A stretch of 64,000 nt of DNA from Ramlibacter pinisoli (lineage in GTDB: Bacteria; Pseudomonadota; Gammaproteobacteria; Burkholderiales; Burkholderiaceae_C). Shown here piece after piece: positions 38,323 to 46,532 of this stretch (position 1 is the stretch's first letter; each line of letters starts with the position of its first letter). Below the pieces are notes generated by a model. That model did no database searches. It was not told the DNA's origin and was given only the letters and a program-made list of their open reading frames with translations. A program made the position numbers and the translations under genes. The stretch covers positions 2,157,501 to 2,221,500 of the forward strand of contig NZ_WSEL01000009.1 of NCBI RefSeq assembly GCF_009758015.1, read 5' to 3'.

Positions 38323-39843
38323 TCAGGCGGCGACGCCGGCCTGGTCGAGGGTGCGCAGCGCGGTCTTGAGGACCTTGCCGTAGTTGTTCTTGGGCAGCTC
38401 GTCCATCAGCCGGTAGTGGCGCGGGCGCTTGAAGCGGGCGATGCTGTCCAGGCAGAGGGCGTCGAGTTCGGCGGTGTCGAGGGCGGCCCCCGGGCGCGGC
38501 ACCACGAAGGCCACCACCTCCTCGCCCCACTCGGCATGCGGGCGGCCGACCACCGCCACCTCGCGCACCGCCGGGTGGCGCAGCAGCACCTCCTCGACCT
38601 CGCGGGGGTAGATGTTGGAGCCGCCGCTGATGATCAGGTCCTTGGAGCGATCCATCAGGGTCAGGAAGCCGTCGCCATCGAGCGCGCCGACGTCGCCGGT
38701 GTGCAGCCACCCGCCCTGCAGCGCCTGCGCCGTCGCCTCGGGGTTGCCCCAGTAACCGGCCATCACGGTGTCGCCGCGCACCAGCACCTCGCCGGCATCG
38801 CCGGGCGGCGCCGCCACCCGTACCTCGACCGCGCTCTGGGCCACGCCGACCGAGGCGAGCCGCTGTGCATGGCGCGGGTGCGCGGTGTCGGTCAGCTGCG
38901 AGCGCGCCAGCACGGTGATGCCCATCGGGCACTCGCCCTGGCCGTAGATCTGGACGAAGCGCGGCCCCAGCACGGCCAGCGCCTGCTCGATGTCGGCGGC
39001 GTACATGGGGGCGCCGCCGTAGACGATGGTCTTGATGCCGTCGCCGCCGCTGCCCTGCGCCTGCGCGCCCTCCACCAGCCGCTTGACCATGGTCGGCGCG
39101 GCGAACAGCGACACGTGGCGCAGCCGCGCCGCCAGCCGCAGCACCTCGGCCGGATCGAAGCCGCCGGAGGCGGGCACCACGTGGCGCGCCCCGGCCAGCA
39201 CGTGCGGCACGCAGTACAGGCCGGCGCCGTGCGACATCGGGGCCGCATACAGGCTGGCGTCCTGGCGCGCGATCGGGTCGACGTCGGCCAGATAGCACAG
39301 GGCCATGGCCAGCAGGTTGCGGTGCGTGATCATCACGCCCTTGGGCCGGCCGGTGGTGCCCGAGGTGTAGAACAGCCAGGCCGTGTCCTGCGGCTCGCGC
39401 CCGGCTGGCTCGCACGCCGCGTCGCCGAACAGGCGCGGGTAGTCGGCGCCGTCGACGTCGACGACGGTCCGCAAGGCAGGCAGGCGCGGCGCCGCCGCGC
39501 GCAGCGCGCCGGCAGCGTCGGCATCGGTGAACAGCACCCGGGCCCCGCTGTCGGCCAGGATGAACTCGACCTCGCGCGGGTGCAGCTTGGCGTTGACGGG
39601 CACGACGGCCAGGCCGGCCATCCAGGCGCCCCACAGCAGGTCGAGGTACTCCGGGCGATTGCGCAGCAGGATGGCGACCCGCTCACCCGGCGCCAGGGCC
39701 AGGGCACCCTGCAGGCCGGCACCGAGTTGCGCCGCCCGGCGCGCGAAGCCGGCGTAGTCGAGCAGCACGCGCTCGCCCAGCAGCACCGCCGGGTCGCCCG
39801 GGGCAACCCGGGCCGCGCGCACCAGCAGCTGCGCGACGTTCAT
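38323..39843 (-). CDS. AMP-dependent acyl-CoA synthetase 1
   Basis: 506 residues of the ANL superfamily. The P-loop is LFYTSGTTGRPKGVMIT at ~156, YGQGECP at ~280, and HTGDVGALDGDGFLTLMDRSKDLIISGG at ~384. The catalytic lysine is in KNNYGKVLKT near the C-terminus. It activates a carboxylic acid to its acyl-CoA in two steps using ATP. 198 bases from the second ligase, with a shared orientation. Substrate not deducible. Confidence 0.9.
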   Translation of the reverse strand: MNVAQLLVRAARVAPGDPAVLLGERVLLDYAGFARRAAQLGAGLQGALALAPGERVAILLRNRPEYLDLLWGAWMAGLAVVPVNAKLHPREVEFILADSGARVLFTDADAAGALRAAAPRLPALRTVVDVDGADYPRLFGDAACEPAGREPQDTAWLFYTSGTTGRPKGVMITHRNLLAMALCYLADVDPIARQDASLYAAPMSHGAGLYCVPHVLAGARHVVPASGGFDPAEVLRLAARLRHVSLFAAPTMVKRLVEGAQAQGSGGDGIKTIVYGGAPMYAADIEQALAVLGPRFVQIYGQGECPMGITVLARSQLTDTAHPRHAQRLASVGVAQSAVEVRVAAPPGDAGEVLVRGDTVMAGYWGNPEATAQALQGGWLHTGDVGALDGDGFLTLMDRSKDLIISGGSNIYPREVEEVLLRHPAVREVAVVGRPHAEWGEEVVAFVVPRPGAALDTAELDALCLDSIARFKRPRHYRLMDELPKNNYGKVLKTALRTLDQAGVAA

Positions 39844-40041
39844 GCGCGGCCTCGCGGCCCCTGGGGGACCGACCGGCGAACGATCCTGCGCGCAGCACCG
39901 ACCATGCGTTGTCTCCTGCTGGCCCGCCGTCGTGCGCGGCGGGTCCGTGGTGCCGAAAATGATCGCGTCCGCCGCCGGGCGTGGATAGTCGTAGGACTAC
40001 CCTATGGGGTTTGTACCGAGGGCCGCGCGCCGCACCCGGCC

Positions 40042-41601
40042 TCAGGCGAAGTGCCGCTGGTGCGCCAGGCGCAGGTCGCGCTTGAGGAGCTTGCCGCTCG
40101 GGTTCTTGGGCAGCGACGCTGCCAGCACCACCGCCTTGGGGCGCTTGAAGCCGGCCAGCCGCTCCTCGCAGTGCGCCAGCACGTCGGCCTCGGTCAGCGC
40201 CTGGCCGGCCTTGGGCACGATGACGGCGATCACGGCCTCGACCCAGCGCGGGTGCGGCACGCCGATCACCGCCACTTCGGACACCGCCGGGTGGCCGTAG
40301 ATGCACTCCTCGACCTCGCGGCTGGCGACGTTCTCGCCGCCGGTCTTGATCATGTCCTTCTTGCGGTCGACCACCGTGATGTAGCCCTCGGCGTCGATGG
40401 TGGCCAGGTCGCCCGAGTGGAACCAGCCGTCCTGGAAGGCGGCGGCCGTGCGCTCGTCGTCGTGGAAGTAGCCCAGCATCAGGTGCGGCGAGCGGTGCAC
40501 GATCTCGCCCACCTCGCCCGGGGCGACGTCGCGCAGCGCCTCGTCGACCACCCGGGTCTCGACGTTGAGCACGGCGCGGCCGCAGGAGCCGGGCTTGCGC
40601 AGCTGATCCTCGGGGCCCAGCATGGTGGCCAGCGGCGCGATCTCGGTCTGGCCGTACAGGTTCCAGAAGCCCACCTGCGGCAGCCGGCGCGCCATCTCGC
40701 GCAGCACCTCCACCGGCATGATCGAGGCCCCGTAGTAGCCCTTGCGCAGCGCCGACAGGTCGGTGGCGTCGAACGCCGGCGCGCGCAGCAGCGCGATCCA
40801 CACCGTCGGCGGGGCGAAGAACGAGGTGATGCGGTGCCGCTGCAGCAGCGGCAGCAGGTTGTCGGGCGTCGGCTTCGCGGTGACGATGCTGGTGGCGCCG
40901 ACGTAGACGCAGGGGCCGAGGAAGGCGTCGAGCTGGGCGCAGTGGTACAGCGGCAGCGCGTGCAGCATCACGTCGCCGGTGGCGATGCTGGCGTCGACCG
41001 CGCAGCTGGCGTACTGCCAGATCACCGCATCGTGCGTGAGCATGGCGCCCTTGGGGCTGGACTCGGTGCCGCTGGTGTAGACGATCTGGGCCAGGTCGCC
41101 GGCCTGCACCGGGCACTCGAGCGGCGTGCCGGCGCTGCGCGCCAGCTCGTCGAACGACACCATGCCGGCCACCGGGTCGGTGGCCTCCTCGGACGGCAGC
41201 CAGATGAACTGGCGCACCACGGTGTCGCGCGCGGCCGCCTGCCGCGCCACCTCGGCCAGGCCGCTGTCGGTGGCCAGCACGCCGGCCTGGGCATGGCGCA
41301 GGATGTACGCGACCTCCTCGGCCTGCAGCATGAAGTTGATCGGCACCAGCACGGCACCCAGCCGGGCGAGGGCGAAGCGCAGCGCGGCGAACCCGTGCGA
41401 GTTGCGCGCCAGCACCGCGACCCGGCTGCCGTCGGCCACGCCGATGCCGGCCAGGCCGGCGGCGACGCGGTCGACCACCGCGTCGAACTCACGGAAGGTC
41501 CAGCTGGTGGCGCCGCAGACCAGCCCGGTCTTGTCCGGCAGGCGATGCGCGGTGCGGCGCAGCAGGTCGGCCAGGGTCTGGCGGCGGACGGCAGGATGCA
41601 T
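40042..41601 (-). CDS. AMP-dependent acyl-CoA synthetase 2
   Basis: 519 residues, ANL superfamily. P-loop region YTSGTESSPKGAMLTHDA at ~180, NLYGQTEIAP at ~305, HSGDLATIDAEGYITVVDRKKDMIKTGGENV at ~393-422 and a KNPSGKLLKRDL lysine near the end. ATG 41601 is chosen; upstream frame is Arg-rich and unlikely. It is clearly different from ligase 1 (only the general fold is shared), so the two enzymes probably activate different acids. Confidence 0.9.
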   Translation of the reverse strand: MHPAVRRQTLADLLRRTAHRLPDKTGLVCGATSWTFREFDAVVDRVAAGLAGIGVADGSRVAVLARNSHGFAALRFALARLGAVLVPINFMLQAEEVAYILRHAQAGVLATDSGLAEVARQAAARDTVVRQFIWLPSEEATDPVAGMVSFDELARSAGTPLECPVQAGDLAQIVYTSGTESSPKGAMLTHDAVIWQYASCAVDASIATGDVMLHALPLYHCAQLDAFLGPCVYVGATSIVTAKPTPDNLLPLLQRHRITSFFAPPTVWIALLRAPAFDATDLSALRKGYYGASIMPVEVLREMARRLPQVGFWNLYGQTEIAPLATMLGPEDQLRKPGSCGRAVLNVETRVVDEALRDVAPGEVGEIVHRSPHLMLGYFHDDERTAAAFQDGWFHSGDLATIDAEGYITVVDRKKDMIKTGGENVASREVEECIYGHPAVSEVAVIGVPHPRWVEAVIAVIVPKAGQALTEADVLAHCEERLAGFKRPKAVVLAASLPKNPSGKLLKRDLRLAHQRHFA

Positions 41602-41678
41602 GCGGGTCTCCCAGTGCGGCCCAGTATCCCGCCGGCCGTGGCGCGTGCGGCGCGGGGAAAACACGGAGCGCATGGAAG

Positions 41679-41708
41679 CCGTCATGCCGGGTTGGACCGA
41701 CATGACGG
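41679..41708. repeat. Short palindromic element
   Basis: CCGTCATG (41679-41686) and CATGACGG (41701-41708) are perfect inverted arms, with extra pairing (CGG/CCG) inside, around a 6-base loop. It lies upstream of acyl-CoA synthetase 2, in a region without a gene. Resembles a REP-type palindrome. Confidence 0.4.
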
Positions 41709-41745
41709 GAACAGGGAGACCTGACGGGGGGCCGGAGCTGGCTGC

Positions 41746-42033
41746 TCAGCCGTCGCCGAGCGGGCCCGAGGGCCGGCCGAGCGGAATGGCCGGGTCGATG
41801 CGCCGCTTGTAGTGCGCATAGTCCGCCGGCGCATCGGCCACGCCGGCCTGCCCCACGGCATCGGGCAGCTCGGACTGCAGGCTGACGTGGCTCACGCGCT
41901 CGCCGGCGCGGCGGCGCTGGCGCTGCGCCTCGGCACAGCGCAGCGCCTCGTTGAGCTGGTCGGCGCCGAACACCGCGTGCTGCGCCACCGGCGCGCCGGA
42001 CGCCGGGGTTTCGAGCCAGTAGACGACGATCAC
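41746..42033 (-). CDS. Small hypothetical protein
   Basis: 95 residues from GTG 42033 (VIVVYWLETPASGAP...). The VIVVYWLE start followed by a helical centre and RVSHVSLQSELPDAVGQAGV is a pattern I associate with a small conserved proteobacterial family of unknown function. It follows the zinc-ribbon-like gene with a 26-base gap on the same strand. Confidence 0.55.
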   Translation of the reverse strand: MIVVYWLETPASGAPVAQHAVFGADQLNEALRCAEAQRQRRRAGERVSHVSLQSELPDAVGQAGVADAPADYAHYKRRIDPAIPLGRPSGPLGDG

Positions 42034-42059
42034 GCTGCCATTGTGGCTCGGCGCCACCC

Positions 42060-42452
42060 TCAGCCGCGCGGGTCGACCACGAGCGCCGCGTCCAACTCGC
42101 GGATGCGGTCCTCGCGGTAGTAGCCGCCGTACTCGGTCCAGCGCAGGAAGGCGCGGCCGCAGGCGCTGCACTGCAGGACGTCGCTCTTGTTGTAGGGATG
42201 GAAGGCCGGCGCGATCGGCGCGTCGGCCGACCAGGTGCGGGTGCCGCCCGGGTGCCATTCCTCCACGGTGGGCTCGTAGACCTCCGGGTCGCGCAGGGTG
42301 CCGACCTGGCGCAGCACGCTGGCGTCGAAGCCGCCGGGCAGGGCCTCCCAGCCGGGGCAGTGCAGGCCGCCGCAGGCCGGGCAGCGTCCGTCCGGGCGGC
42401 GCGCGCCGGCCAGGCGCACCAGGTCGGCGGCCGTGAGCAGCGCGCTGCTCAC
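42060..42452 (-). CDS. Zinc-ribbon-like small protein
   Basis: 130 residues from GTG 42452. Two cysteine pairs, CPACGGLHC at ~24-32 and CSACGRAF at ~95, are likely to bind zinc. The GTG overlaps the end of the enolase-superfamily gene by four bases, so it is translated with it. No recognised family; a partner or electron carrier for the enzyme is possible but unproven. Confidence 0.6.
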   Translation of the reverse strand: MSSALLTAADLVRLAGARRPDGRCPACGGLHCPGWEALPGGFDASVLRQVGTLRDPEVYEPTVEEWHPGGTRTWSADAPIAPAFHPYNKSDVLQCSACGRAFLRWTEYGGYYREDRIRELDAALVVDPRG

Positions 42453-43615
42453 GAGGCCAGCGCCCGCATCTCGCGGATCAGGTCGGCCTTGCCCTCGAAG
42501 CCGATGCCGGGCAACTCGGGCAGCGTGACGTAACTGTTCTCCACCTTCACGCCGTCGGGAAAGCCCCCGTACGGCTGGAACAGGTCGGGATAGGACTCGT
42601 TGCCGCCCAGCCCCAGCCCGGCGGCGATGGCCAGCGACATCTGGTGGCCGCCGTGCGGGATGCAGCGACTGGGCGACCAGCCGTGCTGGCGCAGCATGTC
42701 CAGCGTGCGCAGGTACTCCACCAGTCCGTAGCTGAGCGCGCAGTCGAACTGCAGCCAGTCGCGGTCGGGGCGCATGCCGCCGTGGCGCACCAGGTTGCGC
42801 GCGTCCTGCATGGAGAACAGGTTCTCGCCGGTGGCCATCGGGTTCTTGTAGTAGTTGCGCAGCGTGGCCTGCAGTTCGTAGTCGAGCGGGTCGCCGGCCT
42901 CCTCGTACCAGAACAGGTCGTAGCGGGACAGCGCCTTGGCATAGGCGATGGCGGTGTCGAGGTCGAAGCGGCCGTTGGCATCGACCGCCAGCCGCTGGCC
43001 GTCCTGCAGGATGGACAGCACCGAGTCGATGCGGCGCAGGTCCTCGTCGAGCGAGGCGCCGCCGATCTTCATCTTGACGACCGAGTAGCCGCGGTCGAGA
43101 TAGCGGCGCATCTCGTCCTTCAGCTGCGTGTCGTCCTTGCCCGGGTAGTAGTAGCCGCCGGCGGCATAGACGAACACCTTGCGGTCGGGCGTGCCGGTTC
43201 CGTAGCGCTGCGCCAGCAGCTGGTACAGCGGCACGCCGGCGATCTTCGCGACCGCGTCCCACACCGCCATGTCGATGGTGCCGATGGCCACCGAGCGCTC
43301 GCCGTGGCCGCCCGGCTTCTCGTTGCGGAACAGCGTGGCCCAGATGCGGTGCGGGTCCAGGTTGGTGCCGGCGTCGTCGACCAGGCTGGCCGGGTCGGCC
43401 TCGAGCAGGCGCGGGAAGAAGCGCTCGCGCATCAACGCGCCCTGGCCGTAGCGGCCGTTGGAGTTGAAGCCGTAGCCCACCACCGGCCGGCCGTCGCGCA
43501 CCACGTCGGTGACGACGGCGACCAAGCTGAGGGTCATCTTGCTGAAGTCGATGTAGGCGTTGCGGATCGGCGAGGCGATCGGGCGGGTGGATTCGTGCAG
43601 GGCGACGATCTTCAT
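42449..43615 (-). CDS. Mandelate racemase/muconate lactonising enzyme-type dehydratase, D-tartrate dehydratase-like
   Basis: 388 residues. MKIVALHE and IRNAYIDFSKMTLSLVAV start the enolase-superfamily capping domain. Catalytic motif VVKMKIGGA (KxK) at ~185, the metal ligands in VDANGRF, then EEAGDPLDYE, and GENLFSMQD are seen, with PHGGHQM carrying the general base histidine at ~322. Length and this motif layout match D(-)-tartrate dehydratase, which dehydrates D-tartrate to oxaloacetate. I am fairly confident of the superfamily, less so of the substrate. Confidence 0.8.
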   Translation of the reverse strand: MKIVALHESTRPIASPIRNAYIDFSKMTLSLVAVVTDVVRDGRPVVGYGFNSNGRYGQGALMRERFFPRLLEADPASLVDDAGTNLDPHRIWATLFRNEKPGGHGERSVAIGTIDMAVWDAVAKIAGVPLYQLLAQRYGTGTPDRKVFVYAAGGYYYPGKDDTQLKDEMRRYLDRGYSVVKMKIGGASLDEDLRRIDSVLSILQDGQRLAVDANGRFDLDTAIAYAKALSRYDLFWYEEAGDPLDYELQATLRNYYKNPMATGENLFSMQDARNLVRHGGMRPDRDWLQFDCALSYGLVEYLRTLDMLRQHGWSPSRCIPHGGHQMSLAIAAGLGLGGNESYPDLFQPYGGFPDGVKVENSYVTLPELPGIGFEGKADLIREMRALAS

Positions 43616-43658
43616 GCACCGATCTTCGCCGATCCGCCCGCCTCGGCCGCGCGGGTGG

Positions 43659-43687
43659 TGTTGCCGCGCGGTCGAAAGCGCTACAGT
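43659..43687 (+). promoter_or_regulatory. Possible promoter for the TIR-like gene
   Basis: TACAGT at 43682-43687 is a reasonable -10 element 29 bases before the ATG, and TGTTGC at 43659-43664 could be a -35 with 17-base spacing. Both are weak matches. Confidence 0.3.
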
Positions 43688-43715
43688 GGCGCCTCCGCCC
43701 GACCAAACCTCCCGC

Positions 43716-44855
43716 ATGACCAGCCCGCGCCACGACCAGGCCACGCTCGAAGCCGCGATCGATCGCATGGGCCGGCTGGCCAAGGAGGTGCGCACGCTGG
43801 ACGTGAGCATCCTGCGCGACCGCTGGGACACGCGGCTGGAGTCGCTGCAGAAGCGCATCAACGACGCCCTGGCCGACGCGCTGGGTCACGGCACGCCGGA
43901 GTACCGCGAGCACCGGGTGGCGCTGGAGGCGACGCTGGACACCAGCTTCGGCGACCGCTACTCCACCGAGGAACTGCAGGACAGCCTGCGCAAGGCGCTC
44001 GATGCCGCCGCCGTCAACCTGAAGTCGGCCGGCAAGGTGCTCGCCGAACGGCTGGCGCAGGCGGGTCCGGCCAAGCAAGCATCGACCAAGGCGGCCCCGC
44101 CGCCGCCGGCCACGCCCAAGCCGGCCCCGGCCGCCACGCCCGCACCGACGTCGGCTCCCGCGCCGTCGCCCAGACCGACACCCGCACCGACCCCGGTGCC
44201 AACACCCGTCCCCACTCCGGTACCAACACCGGCGCCGACGCCGACACCCGCCGCCACGCCAGCACCGACGCCGGCATCCGCCGTCGCGTCCGGCCGCGAC
44301 GACGACTCCTTCTTCGATTCCACCGTGTCCGCCACGCTGGAGACCGAAGTCCCGCCCACCACCGCCAAGACCGCCCCCATGCCCATGTCCCAGCCTTCCA
44401 CGCCCGCCGCTGCCACCGACGCACGCCGCGTCGCCATCGTCAGCAGCATCGGTGATGCGGCGGCCCGGTCGGTCGCCGGCTTCGTCGAGCAGCTCGGGCT
44501 GGAACCGGTGCTGGTGGGCGATGGGCCGGTCAGCGACGACACCACCTTCGTCGACCGCCTGGAGGGAACGCGCGGCGCCGCCTACGCCATCGTGCTGGTG
44601 ACGCCGGCCGGTCTGGCCGCCGAACCGGGCACGTCCGGCCCGCGCACCGAGACCCTGCTGGAGATCGGTTTCCTGTTCGGCGTGCTGGGGCGCCGCAAGG
44701 TGCTGTTCCTGGTCGACGGCAAGCCGTCGGTCGCCGCCGAGCTCAAGGACATGGTGCTGGTGCACACCCGCGACGAGGGCGACCTGTGGCGCCTGCTGGT
44801 CGCGCGCGAGATGCGCAAGGCCGGCCTCGACGTCGACATGAACCGCGCGCTCTGA
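43716..44855 (+). CDS. Helical N-terminal protein with Pro/Thr-rich linker and C-terminal TIR-like (CAP12/Pycsar-type) domain
   Basis: 379 residues, no signal peptide. Residues 1-~117 are helical and unassigned. Residues ~118-232 are a linker rich in Pro, Ala and Thr, with a TPVPTPVP-type repeat at ~157-175. Residues ~237-379 match the predicted nucleotide-binding TIR-like domain of the CAP12/Pycsar effectors: RVAIVSSIGDAAARSVAGFV, AYAIVLVTPAGLA, RTETLLEIGFLFGVLG with the putative catalytic Glu316, and an LVAREMRKAGLDVDMNRAL end. Domains of this type degrade NAD+ or bind nucleotides in anti-phage signalling. No cyclase or other defence gene is next to it. This suggests an orphan effector or regulator. 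Confidence 0.75.
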   Translation: MTSPRHDQATLEAAIDRMGRLAKEVRTLDVSILRDRWDTRLESLQKRINDALADALGHGTPEYREHRVALEATLDTSFGDRYSTEELQDSLRKALDAAAVNLKSAGKVLAERLAQAGPAKQASTKAAPPPPATPKPAPAATPAPTSAPAPSPRPTPAPTPVPTPVPTPVPTPAPTPTPAATPAPTPASAVASGRDDDSFFDSTVSATLETEVPPTTAKTAPMPMSQPSTPAAATDARRVAIVSSIGDAAARSVAGFVEQLGLEPVLVGDGPVSDDTTFVDRLEGTRGAAYAIVLVTPAGLAAEPGTSGPRTETLLEIGFLFGVLGRRKVLFLVDGKPSVAAELKDMVLVHTRDEGDLWRLLVAREMRKAGLDVDMNRAL

Positions 44856-44970
44856 GCGCCCTCGCGGCCCGGCTGCCGATGGGCCGGGCGCACGCGGGTG
44901 GGCCCGATTGCGCCCACCGGCCATTTCTGCGACAAGTCCCTGGTTGCATGCCAACGCAAGGAGACATCCG

Positions 44971-45918
44971 ATGAGACAACTGCTCGCCGCCCTCGGCCTC
45001 GCCCTGGCGGCGCCGCTGGCACTGGCCCAGGCCTGCCCCGACCGGAACGTGAACTACTGGCAGGCGTTCCCGCCGGGCGGCGAGTCGGACCTGTCGGCGC
45101 GCCACCAGCAGGTGCTGCTGAAGAAGAAGTGCCCGGCCGTCGAGACCATCATCCAGTACAAGGCCGGCGCCGGCGGGGCGCTGATGTGGACGCAGATCAA
45201 CCAGCTGCCCGGCGACGGCGCCAACGTGGTGGGCATCAACCTGCCGCACATCGTGTTCCAGCCGATCGAGGGGCAGGTCCAGTACAAGACCCAGGACATC
45301 GTGCCGGTGTTCTGGTTCCACTACACGCCCGACATCCTGGTGGTGCCCGAGTCCAGCCCGATCAAGTCGTTCCAGGACTTCCTGCAGGCGGCCAAGGCCA
45401 GCCCCGGCAAGCTGAGCCTGGGCGGGTCGGGCCTGAACTCGGCCAACCACGCGGCCCACGAGCGCCTGAACGCCGCCTTCGGCGTCAAGACCATCTACGT
45501 GCCGTTCAAGGGCACCGGCGACATGGCCACCTCGGTCATCGGCTCCCAGGTCGACGGCGCCATGACCTATACGCCGTTCGCCATCGCCAACAAGGGCCGC
45601 ATCCGGCCGCTGGCGGTGGCGATGGACAAGCGCCATCCGCTCATGCCCGACGTTCCCACGTTCCGCGAACTGGGTATCGACTGGGTCGACGGCGCCTACC
45701 GCGGCATCGGCGTGCCCAAGTCCACCCCGCCGGCCGAGCGCAAGCGCCTGTCGGACATGTGGATGGCGCTGAACACCGACGCCGAGATGAAGGACCTGGC
45801 CGCCAAGGCCGGCTTCGAGCTGGTCAACATCGGGCTGGAGCAGATGGACGGCTTCATGGCCGAGAAGACCAAGCTGTACACCGAGGGCGCGACCCGGCTG
45901 GGCCTGGGCAAGAAGTAA
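44971..45918 (+). CDS. Bug-family TTT receptor
   Basis: 315 residues with a signal peptide (MRQLLAALGLALAAPLALA, cleavage before QACP). The mature part has PPGGESDLSARHQ and FKGTGDMATSVIGSQVDGAM, a divergent Bug signature with an unusual N-terminal CPDRNVNYWQAF. AAGGAG lies 8 bases upstream. Monocistronic or with the Mut7-C gene 12 bases downstream. Confidence 0.82.
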   Translation: MRQLLAALGLALAAPLALAQACPDRNVNYWQAFPPGGESDLSARHQQVLLKKKCPAVETIIQYKAGAGGALMWTQINQLPGDGANVVGINLPHIVFQPIEGQVQYKTQDIVPVFWFHYTPDILVVPESSPIKSFQDFLQAAKASPGKLSLGGSGLNSANHAAHERLNAAFGVKTIYVPFKGTGDMATSVIGSQVDGAMTYTPFAIANKGRIRPLAVAMDKRHPLMPDVPTFRELGIDWVDGAYRGIGVPKSTPPAERKRLSDMWMALNTDAEMKDLAAKAGFELVNIGLEQMDGFMAEKTKLYTEGATRLGLGKK

Positions 45919-45930
45919 GCTGGGGCGGCG

Positions 45931-46440
45931 ATGCCGCCCGCCGCGCCCGTCCCCGCCGCGCCCCCCGTCGGATTCGCCGCCGACGCCATGCTGGCGCGGC
46001 TGGCGCGCTGGCTGCGCACCCTGGGCTACGACACCAGCCTCGATCCGGCGCTGGACGATCCGGCGCTGGTGCGCCAGGCCGACGCGCAGCAGCGCATCCT
46101 GCTCACGCGCGACCGCCGGCTGCTGCGCGACCTGCGGCCACGGCAGGCGCTGGCGATCGCCCACGACGCCCCTTTGGCACAGTTGCACCAGGTGGTTACC
46201 ACCCTCGCGTTGCCACCGCCGGTCGAACTCTTCACCCGCTGCACCGTCTGCAACACGCCACTGTCGGCGCCGCTGGACGAGCCGCAGCGCGCGCAGCTGC
46301 TGCCGCCCGACGTGCGGGCGCTGGCCGGCCCGGCCCGCCAGTGCCCCGGCTGCGGCCGGGTGTACTGGCCCGGCTCGCACGCGCGCCGCATGCGCGAGGC
46401 CATCGACCGCACCCTGCCCGGCTGGCTAGCTCAGCTGTAA
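45931..46440 (+). CDS. Mut7-C (DUF82) PIN-like RNase-domain protein
   Basis: 169 residues. The N-terminus FAADAMLARLARWLRTLGYDT and LLTRDRRLL are characteristic of Mut7-C, a PIN-like ribonuclease domain with acidic catalytic residues (D in AADAML, D in TRDRR). The C-terminal half has a zinc ribbon (CTVCNTPL at ~104 and CPGCGRVYWPGSH at ~139). RNA target unknown. No antitoxin-like partner is seen. Confidence 0.88.
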   Translation: MPPAAPVPAAPPVGFAADAMLARLARWLRTLGYDTSLDPALDDPALVRQADAQQRILLTRDRRLLRDLRPRQALAIAHDAPLAQLHQVVTTLALPPPVELFTRCTVCNTPLSAPLDEPQRAQLLPPDVRALAGPARQCPGCGRVYWPGSHARRMREAIDRTLPGWLAQL

Positions 46441-46532
46441 GAAGCCCCGCACAGCCTTTGCACCTCGCAACGTCCGGTAACGGCTGAGGCAGCCAAGAAT
46501 GCCGGCTTCAACAGCTGAGCAGAGGAGTTTGC

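Noticed and set aside
37360-41724. A 1454-codon open frame on the plus strand
   Set aside because: It runs antisense to FAH and acyl-CoA ligase genes with strong motifs. Its product is an Arg/His/Gln-rich run without any motif, a common result of high GC.
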